Assembly: GCA_026418315.1 (NCBI GenBank)
Contig: JAOABO010000100.1
Location: 1-6,576 of the forward strand
DNA length: 6,576 nucleotides
Direction of reading: 5' to 3'
Source: Bacteroidia bacterium
GTDB lineage: Bacteria > Bacteroidota > Bacteroidia > B-17B0 > Aurantibacillaceae
Positions 5,635-6,576 of the stretch are shown here, piece after piece. The notes under the pieces are model-generated. The model was not told the origin of the DNA. It searched no databases and saw nothing but the letters and a program-made list of their open reading frames with translations. Numbering within the stretch: the first letter of the stretch is position 1; each line of letters opens with the position of its first letter. Both the position numbers and the translations under genes were made by a program.

Positions 5635-6576
5635 TTATTCAATATACAATACCATTCCTTTTAAGTATTCACCTTCAGGAAAACTAGGTGTTACAACATG
5701 ATCTGGAGGCAAGTAAAGGTAATCAAGTATTTTTATTTTTCGGTTACTTTCAAAACCTGCGGCGGCTATAGTATTGTAAAATAACTCCTTATCAATAACA
5801 CCTGAACAGGAGAATGTAAAAAGGATTCCTCCTTTTTTTATTTTTTCTATAGCTAACACATTCAACCTTTTGTATGCCTGAACGGCTGAATGTTTATGAT
5901 TCATACTCTTTGCGAAAGCAGGAGGATCTAAAACAATCAAATCGTAGTAATTATTTTCAGCATTTTTTAAAAATTCAAAGACATCTGCAACAAAAGATTG
6001 ATGCTTGTTGTCAAAACCATTTAATTGCATATTGGTATTGCACCACTCTATGGCTTTAGCTGAGCCATCTACTGAATGAATAATTTTCCCTCCACCTGCT
6101 CCTGCATATACAGAAAATCCACCTGAATAAGAAAAAGTATTCAGTATTACTCTATCCTTAGCATATTTCATTAGGCAATAACGGTTATTTCTTTGGTCTA
6201 AAAAAAAGCCCGTTTTTTGTCCTTCATACCAGTTTACATAAAACTGTAAGTCATTTTCTGATATGATGGTGTCTTTGTGCAATATTTCACCTTTATTTTC
6301 AGAAAATTCTGATTTATCGTAAAATGAAATACAATTCTTTCCAAATACATTTTTTACTGCATTGAAAATATATTCTTTTTGTTGATGTATAAAGCGGGTG
6401 TGGGCTTGCATTACAAAGTGCCCGTTGTAATTATCAATAATCAGCCCGGGTATTTCATCTGCTTCTGCAAACACTAATCGGTATGCATTGGTATGTTCAT
6501 TAAAAATGTTTAGGTTTTTTCTGTATAAAAATGCTTTGTTTATTTTTTCGTTCCAATAATTTTGGTCAATTATTTG
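5635..6576 (-). CDS. rlmI: RlmI-type 23S rRNA (cytosine-C5) methyltransferase, lacking its N-terminus beyond the window edge
   Basis: This SAM-dependent enzyme methylates cytosine in 23S rRNA (C1962 in E. coli RlmI) in the cytoplasm. The frame stays open to base 6576, so the true start and the N-terminal PUA domain are off the right edge. The GTG at 6472-6474 is an internal valine codon, since the upstream residues read YWNEKINKAFLYRKNL and NAYRLVFAEADEIPGLIID, as in the family. Of 313 visible residues, the landmarks are GQKTGFFLDQR (119-129), NTFSYSGGFSVYA (146-158, SAM-binding motif I), DPPAFAK (217-223, motif IV), FTFSCSG (254-260) with the presumed catalytic Cys257, and the C-terminal FPEGEYLKGM. 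All key residues appear present. A typical full-length protein is about 390-400 residues, so roughly 80 are missing here. It converges with the small Cys-rich gene across a shared terminator, and no functional link is implied. The exact target base is inferred from E. coli. Confidence 0.93.
   Translation of the reverse strand, partial: QIIDQNYWNEKINKAFLYRKNLNIFNEHTNAYRLVFAEADEIPGLIIDNYNGHFVMQAHTRFIHQQKEYIFNAVKNVFGKNCISFYDKSEFSENKGEILHKDTIISENDLQFYVNWYEGQKTGFFLDQRNNRYCLMKYAKDRVILNTFSYSGGFSVYAGAGGGKIIHSVDGSAKAIEWCNTNMQLNGFDNKHQSFVADVFEFLKNAENNYYDLIVLDPPAFAKSMNHKHSAVQAYKRLNVLAIEKIKKGGILFTFSCSGVIDKELFYNTIAAAGFESNRKIKILDYLYLPPDHVVTPSFPEGEYLKGMVLYIE

Noticed and set aside
6472..6474. GTG as the start of the minus-strand methyltransferase
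   Set aside because: The frame remains open to the window edge, and the upstream residues match the RlmI family, so this is an internal valine codon.

Overview
The window is an AT-rich chromosomal segment that reads as Bacteroidota, possibly Chitinophagales or Sphingobacteriia-like (the lower rank is a guess). The evidence is the TAnnTTTG-type promoter elements upstream of several genes, A-rich leaders without Shine-Dalgarno sequences, a Bacteroidota-style primary sigma factor, a split transketolase, and an RlmI-type methyltransferase with the usual motifs. Six protein genes fill almost the whole window. No RNA gene, mobile element or CRISPR array was seen, and no gene-free gap exceeds about 180 bases.

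Layout. Bases 1-557 (+) are the C-terminal part of a primary-type RNA polymerase sigma factor; the gene enters from the left edge. After a 182-base spacer with a weak hairpin and a -7 element come pdhB (740-1720), the pyruvate dehydrogenase E1 beta subunit, and a monofunctional proline dehydrogenase (1724-2887), separated by only 3 bases. A second promoter-like region then leads to an N-terminal-half transketolase (2963-3817). It is followed after 12 bases by a secreted von Willebrand factor A (VWA) protein with a threefold repeated C-terminal region (3830-5197). A perfect TAnnTTTG promoter drives a small secreted cysteine- and lysine-rich protein (5306-5566). A strong 12-bp hairpin ends that gene and also serves the convergent rlmI-type rRNA methyltransferase (5635-6576, minus), whose N-terminus lies beyond the right edge.

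How the genes work together. pdhB and proline dehydrogenase form a likely two-gene catabolic operon: acetyl-CoA from pyruvate, and proline oxidation feeding glutamate. Transketolase belongs to the pentose phosphate pathway, but its C-terminal partner is not adjacent; the VWA gene sits in its place. Most of the window is ordinary housekeeping. The parts that deserve a second look are the small Cys/Lys repeat protein, the VWA repeat protein and its pairing with an unpaired half-transketolase. I do not see a convincing new multi-gene system.
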